Source of the DNA: Scolanthus callimorphus
Taxonomy: Eukaryota > Cnidaria > Anthozoa > Actiniaria > Edwardsiidae
Reading direction: 5' to 3'
Assembly (NCBI GenBank): GCA_033964015.1
Contig: CM066923.1
Span: forward strand, 21,439,739 to 21,503,738
DNA: 64,000 nt
In this document: positions 47,601 to 55,247 of the stretch, one piece after another
Position numbering within the stretch: position 1 is the first letter of the stretch
How the letters are laid out: every line of letters starts with the position of its first letter
Made by a program: the position numbers and the translations under genes
Notes under the pieces: model-generated
Databases searched by the model: none
What the model was told of the DNA's origin: nothing
What the model saw: the letters and a program-made list of their open reading frames with translations, nothing else

Positions 47601-50583
47601 TTTCATGAATTATACGCGTGGTTGCCTGCCTAGCGGCTCCAAAGGGAAGGAGAGAGGGAAGGAGAGAGGGGAAGGGAGAGGGGAGGGGAGTTAACGACGA
47701 GAGAAAATGGAGATCGCACAAGACCCTTTTCTTTATAGCCGCTACGCAGGCTATACCCATGTCATAATTTTAAACCCTCTGTTCTTTAATACCGGACGCT
47801 TATTATTGCGTTTTGACGGAGAAACGCAAACTATTCTCGTATGCCAAGATTCTTTGAGCGAAATTCATGCAATTAGCCTCGCTTTGGTGTGCCCAGGCTT
47901 CTCACCGCGAAACGAAACACATTTCCTAATCTAATAGCCCATTCACACCGGCGCTTAAACTAGTTTAAAGGTAGTTTAATTAAACTGGTTGAAATCCTTA
48001 TCTCCTAAGAGGAGACTGTTCCAAGGGCAAAACTGAATAGACTGTATTGTACATGTTACTAAGTGATCATTTAGCTAGTAAGAGTTTATCGCAGTAACAA
48101 ACTTGGCATGATGTGAGCTGAAGAAAAACCTTGTTTAACTAAACATGGTTTTGGTGTGCATGGGGTATAAGATTACTGCTAGTTCTATTTTATTATTCAG
48201 CACATCGATGCACTGCCCAAATATGGTCGTTGGTACGCCAAGCTGTCTTCTGTACATGACATATATCCTGCGATATCCGTCATCTGAGGGAAACATAATG
48301 TGTTGAGCTCGTATTTAATACACAAAAGTAAATCATTTCTGGGATTTTTTAGTGCTATCGATGTGCTGAATAATAAAACCATTATCCTGCTCGATTTTTG
48401 CAGAATATCGTCTGATTTAGCATTTAGCTTGTTGAGGCGCGCATATCCATATACGTAAAGTTGCGGCTAAACTAGGACACATTTAGCGCGCAACGTTGTG
48501 TCCCGCGTGTATCCCGTAGTGGCTAGACTAGGGAACATGGAACTCGTGTTTTATGTTGTTTTTGCAACTGCCCAGTACGCCTGCTCAGTTGAAGACTTTT
48601 CTTGCCAAAGAGATTGCCAATGTTTGTTACATTTTCATGCCTGTAGCAATTATTGAGGTTGCAAATGTTTATTACATTTTTTTTGCCTATAGCAATCATT
48701 GAGATTGCCAATGTTTATTACATCTTCTTGCATGTAGCAATCATCGAGACTGACAATGTTACATTTCTTCAGGTTCCAGAAATTTGCCGATTCTCTCATG
48801 GAGACCTTCATATCACGTGGTCTTGTGAGAAGAGAATATGACCGAGTGAAGCTACATGCTACAGTTATGAACAGTAAACTTCGTAGTTCCGATCAGCCTG
48901 CCGAAGCGGTGCCGACGAAACGTTGGAAAGGCGACGAGCGGTCCAAGAGGGTTTCGTTCGATGCTCGGAATATTGTGAAGGTAAATTAGACGTGACAATG
49001 ATGGGTTTGCAGGTGTTGCGTGACATTTTGAATTTTGATCCTAATAAATTGAAAATACCATATTTGAAAAGAGCTTGCCGAAATTAGACAAAGCCGAAAA
49101 TTTGAGTTGATTTTGGTAAATATTAGCAAAGTTATTGGCGCCCGAAGTAGGTGTTGTGGTGCAACATTAAACCTATAGGAAAACAACCAACTTCCGACGC
49201 TCATAAATTCTGTGTTATTTATCGAAACCACCTCAAATTTTAGGATTTCGGCGAGCTTTTTTCAAATATGGTATTTTTATTTGGGATATTTTTTACTAGG
49301 ATCAAATTTCAAAATGTCACACAACACCTTTCCCTGCTAGCAGAGGCCTCTTTTCTCTGCATTTCGCTGGCTGAGGTCCGCGAGGAAAAGAGACCTCTGC
49401 GCTGGGTCGAAACTCGCTTTGTTTTGCCGCCGTCCACAACCTTGGACGGTTTACTGACCGTTTCTTGAGCCCACTATATGCGCACGCATATCTACAGACA
49501 TTTTCCGCTGATATTATTTGAGCCCCCCAGCGGAAAACGTCTGTAGATATGCGTGCGCATATAGTGGGCTCAAGAAACGGTCAGCAAACCGTCCAAGGTT
49601 ATGAACGGCGGCAAAACAAAGCGAGTTTCGACCCAGCGCAGAGGTCTCTTTTCCTCGCGGACCTCAGCCAGCGAAATGCAGAGAAAAGAGGCCTCTGCTA
49701 GCAGGGAAACAACACCTGCAAAGTCCCCATTGTCTTGGTGTTCCAAAGGTTTGTGATAAATCAAAGGCACCGAGTGCCTCGGTGAAATCGTGGATACTAT
49801 TTATCCAAGTTTTGGTCGTCTGGTGCTGTTCCCTTCCCGAGATATCAATTTTCTAGTTTTGATGACGTCATCGATGACGTTATACCACGTGACCTTGGTG
49901 TTGCACCTCCATGCTGGAAGATAACTTACCCAAGTTTGGTCACCTAGCGATGGTCCCTTCTCCAAATATTATTTTTTCTAGTTTTGATGAAGTCATCGAT
50001 GAAGTCATGTCATGTGACTTTGGTGCTGGACCTCCATTGTCATGAAGATAACTTTACCCAAGTTTGGTCACCTAGCGATGTTCCGTTCCGAGATATTAAT
50101 TTCTCTAGTTTTGATGACGTCATTAGCTAACACTTGAGTTATAGTGAGCGAGCGAGCGAGTGACATTTGGCCCACCACAATAGCTCGTGTTTACGCTACG
50201 CGTATCCACGATTTAAAAAGGGACGAAAGGCACTAGTCCGGTGAAACCAAGCTCACGTCTCTCCGATTGGTCTGCCAAAGCTAGAAGACTGTCACGTAGA
50301 GTGGATTTCAGATGGGCGTGGAGAACTAAACGCAACGTAAATGCATTTACCCGATCAGAAGCAAAACCTAATCAAAGCAAACAAACCTGTTTGTTTGTAT
50401 TAACACACTGAGCAAAACCCAGCCAGAGGATACGATTTAAATCCCTCTTCTTTTCGTGTCCCCTAGGAATTTAAAGATTTCAATTTCGGGCAGTACCGGA
50501 TCGATCGTATTCATCTGTCACAGCGAGGGGTGTACGACAAGGCTGGGCATTATCACTGCGCTGCGGAAGTGTTGCTGGAATGA
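26644..50583 (+). CDS. ASCC1: Activating signal cointegrator 1 complex subunit 1 (ASCC1), complete, 364 aa, eight exons
   Basis: Exons: 26644-26776, 30794-30994, 40757-40935, 43571-43660, 45360-45406, 47476-47595, 48773-48980, 50467-50583. All are GT-AG with matching phases (1095 nt). The start MDVLRPPLVWISGRCYRK resembles the known ASCC1 N-terminus. Residues 70-115 form a KH domain with GRQG at 83-86. Residues 135-364 form the AKAP7-like 2H phosphoesterase domain with two H-x-T motifs, HLTVG (H187) and HATVM (H285), plus the family signature VEYMNDDP. ASCC1 is a subunit of the ASCC1-ASCC2-ASCC3 complex, which works with the ALKBH3 dealkylase in alkylation repair and in transcription coactivation; it is nuclear. 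Its length is close to human ASCC1. AATAAA at about 51284 could serve as polyadenylation signal. Intron 2 (9.8 kb) contains an intronless GPCR gene on the same strand. Confidence 0.96.
27531..27878. mobile_element. Foldback MITE in ASCC1 intron 1
   Basis: AGTTGCTGAATAATAAAACA at the left mirrors TTTTATTATTCAGCAACCAG at the right. TTGCATGATAGTGAGATC and CTCACTATCATGCAAAAACC pair inside, and the centre near 27710 repeats CATGATCGTGAG-like arms. Confidence 0.85.
28071..28945. mobile_element. DNA transposon derivative with GTCGTTTCTCGAAA termini, copy 1
   Basis: GGGTCGTTTCTCGAAATCGC at the left mirrors GCGTTTCGAGAAACGACCCC at the right. Subterminal TTTCGGG and TATCGGG motifs abound. A copy in opposite orientation lies at about 56430-57160. 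Confidence 0.8.
28946..29927. other. ASCC1 intron 1, no gene seen
   Basis: Around 29108-29230 several AATTTCACAGA-type units repeat loosely. Otherwise there is nothing recognisable. Confidence 0.5.
29928..30582. mobile_element. DNA element with ATACCGTATTTGCTTGATAA terminus
   Basis: The left end ATACCGTATTTGCTTGATAA with GTGCCGCCCTTGATTAAG resembles the left terminus at 22591. The right end carries CACCGCCCTCGCATAAGCGC and a mirrored TGCGGCACTTATTCGAAATT. It ends about 210 bp before ASCC1 exon 2. Confidence 0.7.
31014..31130. repeat. Partial tandem repeat at the start of ASCC1 intron 2
   Basis: GCTGAATTTCCCATGGCAAA occurs at about 31014 and again at about 31087, each followed by ATTTGAAGTGTTT. 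Confidence 0.7.
31131..32721. other. ASCC1 intron 2, repeat-poor stretch
   Basis: No exon is recognised. CCCTGCTAGCAGAGG at about 31717 matches the terminus of the foldback at 49330-49708. A G-run lies at about 32424-32440. Confidence 0.5.
32722..34896. mobile_element. PIF/Harbinger-like nonautonomous element, copy 1 (TTA target duplication)
   Basis: TTA at 32722-32724 precedes GGGATGGACCATTAGAAAAG, and the right end CTTTTCTAATAGTCCGTCCC is followed by TTA at 34894-34896. Both ends have long G/C homopolymer runs just inside. A 3-bp TTA/TAA duplication with GGG ends is typical of Harbinger elements. It contains the large palindrome at 34061-34723. Confidence 0.75.
34061..34723. repeat. Near-perfect palindrome, arms about 320 bp, loop about 22 bp
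   Basis: The left arm 34061-34381 and right arm 34404-34723 match essentially base for base by eye; I found one single-base indel (TTACAAACTCC versus TTACAACTCC). Each arm carries two to three copies of a roughly 45-bp unit with CTTGGGGAGTTTGTAATGTG. The open frames here are not genes. Confidence 0.9.
34904..35513. other. GPCR 5' flank
   Basis: No repeats recognised. CTATTTAAAC at about 35436 is TATA-like and lies 75-80 bp before the GPCR start codon; its function is unproven. Confidence 0.4.
35514..36719 (+). CDS. Rhodopsin-class (class A) G protein-coupled receptor, 401 aa, single exon, nested in ASCC1 intron 2
   Basis: One open frame with seven hydrophobic segments: TM1 about 28-57, TM2 66-90, TM3 111-140, TM4 164-185, TM5 193-217, TM6 296-322, TM7 336-356. 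Class-A landmarks: N49 (GCSNLLV), D77 (LALAAGDF), ERC at 142-144 in place of DRY, and NPLLY at 350-354. N8 and N186 lie in glycosylation sequons on the outer side. TM6 lacks the usual CWxP and has FLLTSFPFG. The third intracellular loop (about 220-292) is long and rich in Q, E and K. Cnidarian genomes carry many intronless, lineage-expanded class-A receptors; the ligand cannot be told from sequence. An ATTAAA at about 36798 could be its polyadenylation signal. It shares strand with the host gene. Confidence 0.9.
   Translation: MSTHITQNVSQPECLYLILDFKTSSSLVWSCVFACVFNAILTPIAGCSNLLVMITIWKTQSLHSPSNFLILALAAGDFCTALLALPLDLTYRALLIKRHTATDVQVLEFYLRVTCGVACAGQVVGVLCVAYFVMCITALCIERCLAITLHLRYHIIVTGRRIKQTVGLISSIATIITIWRCVFWQNVSLWNALQYATILLAAAILVAIVVCNVKIGLVLRKQTKQIVMQIQAQIHAVSQPKSDDLPQKREHGEAQAVSEVQGKDSQREGHQPFQVQNNDSQRQEQEKAIRIRKFRNSVFVMVLVPGLFLLTSFPFGIVFILQGLQKLSPLEAETAFSYTSPILFANTAMNPLLYFYRFHILRREAATIVRRWLRLHKREQIPPFQRGNQLTGRRRITVHTT
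37310..37905. mobile_element. Inverted-repeat element containing a nested MITE
   Basis: Left GCTCTCGATC followed by CTCACTTTGCGAGAG and AGACGTCT is mirrored at the right by AGACGTCTCCTTTCGCAAAG, then GATCGAGAGC. The interior 37446-37672 is a separate MITE. A related end (CGTCCCTTCGCTTTCGATCG) occurs at about 38346. Confidence 0.7.
37446..37672. mobile_element. MITE with GCCCGGTGCACACTAGCGAC ends
   Basis: GCCCGGTGCACACT with GACATAACGACATAAG at the left mirrors CTTATGTCGTTATGTCGCAA with GTGTGCACCAGGC at the right. Nested in 37310-37905. Confidence 0.85.
37898..38112. mobile_element. MITE family B, copy 3
   Basis: It contains CCTGTTTCGCCTCGTGCAG at the left, CTGCACTAGGTGAAACAGG at the right, and TCGTCGCGACAGAAAGCC inside. 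Confidence 0.75.
38602..38728. mobile_element. Hairpin MITE (CAGGGACCTAGAAAGTCGG end)
   Basis: The left end mirrors CTTTCTAGGAACCGGGCCCT at the right; GGTTAACGCTAACC and GGGTTAGTGTTAAC pair inside. Related to 6224-6364. Confidence 0.8.
38940..39180. mobile_element. Degraded relative of the CCCAGAGCTCC hAT-like MITE
   Basis: GCCCAGAGCTCCATGACTCG, GGAGGCTCTGGCTACATTCA and TTCGCTGATTGGCTG match internal parts of the 46.1-kb element. Ends are not intact. Confidence 0.6.
39189..40023. mobile_element. PIF/Harbinger-like nonautonomous element, copy 2 (TTA target duplication)
   Basis: TTA at 39189-39191 precedes GGGACGGACCATTAGAAAAG; the right end CTTTTCTAATGGTCCGTCCC is followed by TTA at 40021-40023. 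AAAAATCCATCCA units flank both G/C runs. Its interior resembles the 33.75-33.85 kb part of copy 1. Confidence 0.85.
40325..40735 (-). mobile_element. tRNA-derived SINE
   Basis: Read on the minus strand, it begins GTTAGCGGTCAGCGCAGTGG with TAGAGCGCC, a tRNA D-arm/A-box pattern. About 35 nt later comes GGGGATTCAAACCCCGGCC, close to a tRNA T-arm/B-box. A tRNA-unrelated body follows, ending in a repeated AAAGCGCTTTGAGGATAAGC tail. It ends 22 bp before the ASCC1 exon 3 acceptor, so its tRNA-like head covers the usual polypyrimidine and branchpoint region. Confidence 0.8.
41371..41580. mobile_element. Hairpin MITE in ASCC1 intron 3
   Basis: AATAGACCTCCTCGGCTTG at the left mirrors CAAGCCGAGGAGGTCTATAG at the right. 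TTGCCCATTTCAGATCACGT and ACGTGATCTGAAATGGGCAA pair inside. Arms are about 85 bp. Confidence 0.85.
41866..42583. mobile_element. Terminal-inverted-repeat element, about 0.72 kb
   Basis: AAAGTGCATATCACCCCTGA with AAAGAGCGAAATGGGAC at the left mirrors GTCCCATTCCGCTCTTTTC with GGGATGATATGCACTTTAAA at the right. No transposase frame. Confidence 0.75.
42781..43232. mobile_element. TTAA-bounded foldback element
   Basis: TTAAGGTTACTGAGAACCCT at the left mirrors AGGGTTCTCAGTAACCTTAA at the right. TTTAACCAAAACATGTCAAC and GTTGACATGTTTTGGTTAAA pair inside. It lies in ASCC1 intron 3. Confidence 0.85.
43680..43755 (+). repeat. tRNA-like sequence, probably a SINE head, not a functional tRNA
   Basis: CCAGATGGTAGAGCGCC resembles a D-arm/A box, and GGTCCTGGGTTTGAACAG a T-arm/B box, with an extended middle. 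No clean acceptor stem can be drawn. It sits directly before the 43.77-kb minisatellite. Confidence 0.5.
43770..44280. repeat. Head-to-head minisatellite: CGCAAGA/CACACGCAAGACG array then CTTGCGTCTG array
   Basis: From 43770 to 43940 the plus strand repeats 12-18-bp units of ACGCAAGACGCAAACGCAC type. From 44030 to 44270 the complementary TGCGCTTGCGTCTG units repeat. The two arrays are inverted relative to each other around about 90 bp of unique DNA in ASCC1 intron 4. They create open frames coding only for LRLRLRL or ASALAS-type strings. Confidence 0.9.
44404..44687. mobile_element. TTAA-bounded element next to the minisatellite
   Basis: TTAAGGCCGGTTTACACTTG at the left mirrors CAAGTATAAACGGGCCTTTAA (allowing mismatches) at the right; TTGCGATTTTTGTTGCA and internal GCGCGAGTTGCA motifs pair loosely. 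Confidence 0.7.
45578..45815. mobile_element. hAT-like MITE with 8-bp target duplication, copy 1
   Basis: AACCGAAC at 45578-45585 and again at 45808-45815 flanks CATTCTCGAACCCAGAGCTC at the left and AGCTCTGGGTACGAGAATG at the right. The body holds a central GCCTCCC/GGGAGGC palindrome. It lies about 170 bp after ASCC1 exon 5. The 8-bp duplication is the hAT signature. Confidence 0.9.
46068..46409. mobile_element. hAT-like MITE with 8-bp target duplication, copy 2
   Basis: GACTAGCG at 46068-46075 and 46402-46409 flanks the same terminal repeats (CATTCTCGAACCCAGAGCTC and AGCTCTGGGTACGAGAATG) as at 45.6 kb. The interior is longer. Confidence 0.9.
46429..46759. mobile_element. MITE with GGGGTGCTTTCCATTTACCA ends
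   Basis: The left end mirrors TGGTAAATGGAAAGTACCCC at the right. AATGGAAAGCG-type motifs recur within the element. Confidence 0.8.
46996..47302. mobile_element. Dispersed MITE-like element, inverted copy of 2323-2650
   Basis: GAGGATATTACACGGTGGCG through CACTCGTGTCTATATAATA, in the opposite orientation to the 2.3-kb copy, including ATATCCTCACTAGTGAGGAT. It ends some 170 bp before ASCC1 exon 6. Confidence 0.8.
47936..48170. mobile_element. Weakly conserved inverted-repeat element
   Basis: GCCCATTCACACCGGCGCTT with AGTTTAATTAAACTGGTT at the left partly mirrors GTTTAACTAAACATGGTTT with TGGTGTGCATGGGG at the right. Confidence 0.6.
48199..48400. mobile_element. MITE-like element with CAGCACATCGATG ends
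   Basis: CAGCACATCGATG at the left mirrors ATCGATGTGCTGAATAATAA at the right. The AATAAAACCATTATCCTG block is shared with 10957-11096. Confidence 0.65.
49005..49723. mobile_element. Host MITE interrupted by a foldback insertion (ASCC1 intron 7)
   Basis: TTTGCAGGTGTTGCGTGACA at the left mirrors ACACAACACCT plus GCAAA at the right, with AATACCATATTTGAAAA and TTTTCAAATATGGTATTTT inside. Positions 49330-49717 are a later insertion plus its duplicated target. Confidence 0.85.
49330..49708. mobile_element. 379-bp near-perfect foldback element with 9-bp target duplication
   Basis: ACAACACCT at 49321-49329 and 49709-49717 flanks TTCCCTGCTAGCAGAGGCCT at the left and its complement at the right. Arms of about 180 bp differ at only a few positions. 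A 9-bp duplication with long inverted repeats is typical of Mutator-like elements. Identical short open frames on both strands are produced by the arms and are not genes. Confidence 0.9.
49790..50125. repeat. Three degenerate tandem units of about 125 bp, related to the 61.9-kb satellite
   Basis: GATGACGTCATCGATGACG at 49861, a diverged GATGAAGTCATCGATGAAG at 49986 and GATGACGTCATT at about 50114 mark units spaced 125-128 bp. Each has CCAAGTTTGGTCACCTAGCG-like text. Confidence 0.8.
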
Positions 50584-51675
50584 AATGAATAGTCATGCAC
50601 TACAAAACGCACATGGATTATGGTAGGCAATGCATGGGAAAAGGAAAAACAACTGTGAAAAATTCATCCGGTCAAATCGAAGACGACTTTTTTAGCGGAC
50701 GAATTTTTCAACCGAGAAGGGCCATGGATACACCGTGACAGTTCAAATTTTAATAAGCTTGAAAGTCAAGTGGAAAGTTTACTGTTTCTTCATCTACAGA
50801 CGGTTGAAACGTACCTCGTGCTCTGTTTGTGACTGACTGTTTCCATGGCAACAGCTTGGAGGGCAACAGTTTGCCAGCATCATTCCTACTGTTTGTCGTG
50901 CACTTGACCTCTTAGCTTTGAACGACCGCAATTCTGAGATGTCAATTCTGAGATGTAGGTATCTTATGGATTTGAAATTTAGACAACTTGCTGTAGAAAG
51001 GTTCATGCATGATTAAATGTTATCACAGTTTCCATGGCAACGAGAGAGGGGTCACGTTTTTCTGATAGCAAACTTTCCACGTGAACACCATTTCTCCATG
51101 GCGTTTAACATAAATTTCAACCTTTGGTTGTTGTTGTCTATGTTCCACGTAAAGTTTGTTCTTAACTTTTAAAATGACACACCTAGCGCTAATCCTTGAG
51201 TAATTGTCTAAACGTATTCGAAGTTTAGAGAAAATTCACCAAGCCGATTTCAAGATATTCAAGGCGGTAAATGAATAAATGATCATCGCAGTTATGAATA
51301 CACGCAGTTCATACACCGCAGTTCATACCATTCATTGAACATCTTCAAGGCGACTATTGAAATTGAAAATTCCAAAATTTTCCACTTGCTTTCTAATTGT
51401 TATGAATTTAATGGGTTTTGAAATAAGTTAGCGAAATCATTTACCGCAAAATTGACCATATGATCCGAGGTACTGTCCGCGTAAGGAATTAATTGAAATA
51501 GCGGAAAAAATTCCAAAGTTCGACGCCACCTTCCTAGCTTTGTCATGGTTATTGTAACAGAATTCTATAAAACTAGACCAGTGGTCTACATAAACAACTC
51601 AAAACCATTTCCTATGCTTCAACTTAGCCCGTATTGTAATATTGCTACACTGCCCTTGTGGCGACATGTATGATC
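50584..51675. other. ASCC1 3' flank
   Basis: Probable 3'UTR and flank; AATAAA at about 51284. No repeat or gene recognised. Confidence 0.5.
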
Positions 51676-51805
51676 TTAAAGGCCCATCACCAACCGAGAG
51701 CCTTTGCGTCCCGTTTTCTTTTGTTTTCAAATTGACCCATTGTTTTTCGGGTGCTCTGATTGGCTAAGAGTTCACAAAGGCTCTCGGTTGGTGATGGGCC
51801 TTTAA
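51676..51805. mobile_element. MITE family A, copy 2
   Basis: TTAAAGGCCCATCACCAACC at the left and GGTTGGTGATGGGCCTTTAA at the right are perfect complements. Same internal order as the 1254-1383 copy. Confidence 0.9.
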
Positions 51806-52067
51806 ACTCATGAATAACAAAGCATTCAAAATGGCTACTCTTGAGCAAAACAATTGTTCACACTAAAACTTCTCTAGCTTTCGCTACGAATGAATTCTAG
51901 CGTGGCTCCATATCTTAGATATGAAAATGCATTGAAAATTATCACCAGGCAAAGTGTTGGAGCTTTAAGCTAAAATGCTAAATTTCCTCTATATAAAATG
52001 TGCCCTAATCCGCCGGACTAGTAGCTGTATGGCGTATTCCGTATTCATCGTCACGGCTTTATGATGT

Positions 52068-52226
52068 CTTATACACCTAATTCAAAAAGGTTGCTTTGGA
52101 GTTTGGTCTTTGGTCTTTCAATTATAGCGCGAAACAAAGGAATTCTTTGCTTCAGTGACCACGAAACAAAGGTGTTCAAAGATCAATGACCAAAGCAACC
52201 TTTTCTGAATTAGGTGTATGTCTCAG
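52068..52226. mobile_element. Hairpin MITE (ATACACCTAATTCAAAAAGG ends)
   Basis: ATACACCTAATTCAAAAAGG at the left mirrors CTTTTCTGAATTAGGTGTAT at the right. GTTGCTTTGG and TTTGGTCTTTG motifs pair inside. Confidence 0.85.
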
Positions 52227-52230
52227 TCTC

Positions 52231-52395
52231 TTCCATTCTCGTACCCAGAGCTTCCGGCTCGTCAACTCCCTGGGGAGGCTCTGGTGACAGCCATTGACGC
52301 ATGCGCGAGATTTGGCACTGAGCCATCGAGGAAAATACATTTTTGCACATACACCAACGTTCAAGATTTTTGCACATACACCAACGTTCCAGATA
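52231..52395. mobile_element. Truncated hAT-like MITE, left end only
   Basis: CCATTCTCGTACCCAGAGCT with GGGGAGGCTCTGGTGACAGC matches the 45.6-kb element. No right terminus. A short ATAG microsatellite follows at about 52393-52408. Confidence 0.7.
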
Positions 52396-52409
52396 GATAG
52401 ATAGCCTTT

Positions 52410-53314
52410 ATTAAATTCCATTGCAACTAAAAGTTAAGTTAAGAAATATTTACAACTGTTGAAATATAAAAAGCTAAAACTACATTACTAGTTGTAGCTC
52501 TCGCTAAGTGCCAACGAGCAACAGAACCGTGAATCATGTTATGCCCTTTTCACAAAGTGAGTTTTTTTAAATTAAAACAAAAGTTGAAAGAAAATATTTT
52601 ATTCTTTAGTGTTTCGTTTTGACATCAACGGCACAGTTCCAGAAAACAATCTACTGCACAAGAAAATTTTCCAGAATGGCTCAAGCAATAATTTGGGAAA
52701 TGATCTCTACCTATATACCCTTGATACAGACTATCACATGACTTAAACTGTTGTTTTCCTTAAAAGATTCAGCAGTTTCTAGAGCATAAATATTCCCATT
52801 CACAATATGAGCTAGACTCCTTCGCAGCCCCTTAAATATGAGCCTCCTTGTTTGAAATGGCAAAGGGGTTGAAACTACCATTTGAAGCGTAAGGAACTAT
52901 CCGCCTAGACAAATATCTCCCCTCAAATCTGAATATAGTGACACAATAATTATAGTGATATAAATATAGTGATATAATTTTGATATATGTGGAGATGCTG
53001 AATGTGATTGGTAACTATGACTATCGTAAGCATAATTATGCGAGAATAACAGCATCAACAACAAGAGGATCATGTCAGTTGAGTTCTTGTGCGTTCTTTC
53101 ATACCTCCTTTGACCCAAATCAATCAGACAACCAATTTGCTACTTATATACTTTTGTGTGATCGTATCAATGCTTTGTTCAATTGCTTTGCTTTTTGGCA
53201 CGCTGGCCCAATGAATTGTAGTGAATTATTACAATTAGAATTTTTGTTTCGAAACAGGTTTTTCGGCACGCTCGCCAACGTTAGCTCTCGACAAAATTCT
53301 TGGCTTGCTACCCG
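52410..53314. other. Intergenic, no gene seen
   Basis: An open frame of 167 codons begins at 52980 but runs into the transposon terminus at 53324 and shows no domain. I do not regard it as a gene. Confidence 0.5.
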
Positions 53315-54650
53315 ATTTTTAGCCATCCTCGCGCGCCAGGGTCCTTCCCTCACCTCCCCCCAGGGGACAGAGGAAAAGGACCCTGGAATGGTCTGGTCAC
53401 GTGTCACCCATATTTCGGGTGGTAACAAAATTCAAAACTTGGGGTGGGGTCCCAACGGAAAATTTCTGACAAAAAGAGACTGAAGACATTTTGTCAGATT
53501 TCTTCATTTTGCCCAAAATTATTAGTCACGAAAATAAAAAAATATGGAAAATTAACTTTCCGTTGTTTTTCCAAGAACTTTTGAACTAATTCCAGGGCTG
53601 ACTGACCCATTATTTCCCAGTTGAGAATATAAACTTTAAGTCAAAGCAACAACACGAGCAGAAACGACAAGGATATTGAGCAATTTATTTTAGCGTGCTA
53701 GTTTATTTTACTGATTGTCTTATGTACATTCATTCAAGTCAACTTACCTAAGAAGCAATCTATACTATTAGCTACTACATACAGTATTTCTTGTCAGGAT
53801 TTGAAACTGTGTTACTGTTTGTTTCGCCAGGAAAACGAGTCTTTTCCTCAAATGTGAGTATTTGCCAGCTTTCGGCGACAAGCGGGTTTTTGCTATCTAG
53901 TTTTTTCCACTTGCTTTCAAGAGTTTGCGAGTTTACTGTCTTTACCGATAATATCTCTTGACTCAAGCTTGTAGCCGAACAACCATGCAGACGAGCAGGG
54001 TAGTTTTCCCAGCTTGCTAGGGCAGCAAAAGTAAACATTTCCACCTTGCGAAGAACAATCAAGACGAAACCGGTCAACTCTGCACTGAAAATCTGGGCCA
54101 GAGACGAATGTTCTCGGGTTTGCAACCATCTTTTCCACTTGTTTTTGTGTGTTCACGAGTTAATCAATTGTCTTTATTGGTACATCTTAGTCTTCAAGCT
54201 TGCTGCCGGAGCTGATTTATTAGACGGCAAAAACGTTTCAACTTGTTGTCTCGTGACGCAGCAACCGACGCAATGAACCCTCGAAGGACTGCCAGCAGAA
54301 AGAAACACGAAACTGAAGCCACTCATGTACTTTTCCATAGCAGGATATGAAAGCTCTCCATCCAGAAAATCCTCAGCAGAAACACTAAGTTGTTTAGCTT
54401 TGGAGGAAAAGTAAACTGTTTCTCAAAGTTACTTGTTTCGCAGTGTTTTTTAGTCGCTGTTGCTAGTCACAGTCACGAGCCGCCATAGAAAACGCAAGGA
54501 GCAACGTGCGCGTATCCTACCCCCGCTTGGGAATTTTTGTTATCACCCGAAATCTGGGTGACACGTGACCAGACCATTCCAGGGTCCTTTTCCTCTGTCC
54601 CCTGGGGGGAGGTGAGGGAAGGACCCTGGCGCGCGAGGATGATTTTTAGC
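53315..54650. mobile_element. 1.3-kb inverted-repeat element with 9-bp target duplication (Mutator-like)
   Basis: ATTTTTAGC at 53315-53323 and 54642-54650 flanks ends CATCCTCGCGCGCCAGGGTC and GACCCTGGCGCGCGAGGATG. Terminal repeats are about 105 bp and differ by about two bases. The 1.1-kb interior is not repeated and has no recognisable transposase; its longest minus frame (53775-54125) resembles nothing I know. Nonautonomous and recent. Confidence 0.9.
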
Positions 54651-55169
54651 TTGCTAGCTCAAACTGGAACACGCTGCTTCTCAAAAGGCACTCCTCTGAA
54701 GTACACAAATGTGTTATGGGTAAAAAAAGAACGCGAACAACTTAAATCTGTAGTGAAACAAAGGATTTTTTCAAACCTTTTCCTCTCGCAATATCGCCAA
54801 AAATCACCACGAGACGAATGCAAGCTTGGTATTATCATTTCAAGCCAGCTACAAAGAACACGCGCGACGATTGGCTTTTGAAGTCACATGACCCGATCAG
54901 CAAAAAGCACGCGCTACGATTGGCTTTGCTAGTCACATGACACGGTGCCAGGCAATACTTGTAAAGAACGCGTACTACAATTGGCTTTCTCGGCTGCTTC
55001 TAGACATTACGTCATTTAATATTACCTTAAGTTACGCTCAATCGAGATTTCTTTCGCCTGAACCTCGTACGGCTCTATGATGCTGCCGCCTCGCCAGCCT
55101 CGCGTCTTCGCTCGGCTGGCTCGTTGGCAATAAGATTGTGGGGCCATAATTATCAACCAATCAGCAAAG

Positions 55170-55245
55170 GCCCTCAAATAGCTGCCACCAGAGCCTTCCC
55201 TGCGATGAGATGAGCCGGGGAGTTCTGGTACGAGATTGAGTCACT
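55170..55245. mobile_element. hAT-like MITE fragment, right end
   Basis: ACCAGAGCCTTCCCTGCGAT and GAGCCGGGGAGTTCTGGTAC match the 45.6-kb family. It ends immediately after the SET gene's stop codon in transcript terms, so it probably contributes 3'UTR. Confidence 0.7.
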
Positions 55246-55247
55246 TG

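Noticed and set aside
49268..49770. Two open frames on opposite strands sharing SLLAEASFLCISLAEVREEK
   Set aside because: Produced by the arms of the 379-bp foldback element; not independent genes.
52980..54881. Open frames of 167, 116 and 114 codons
   Set aside because: They overlap or run into the terminal repeats of the 53315-54650 element, share the repeat-coded peptide EIWVTRDQTIPGSFSSV, and show no family resemblance.
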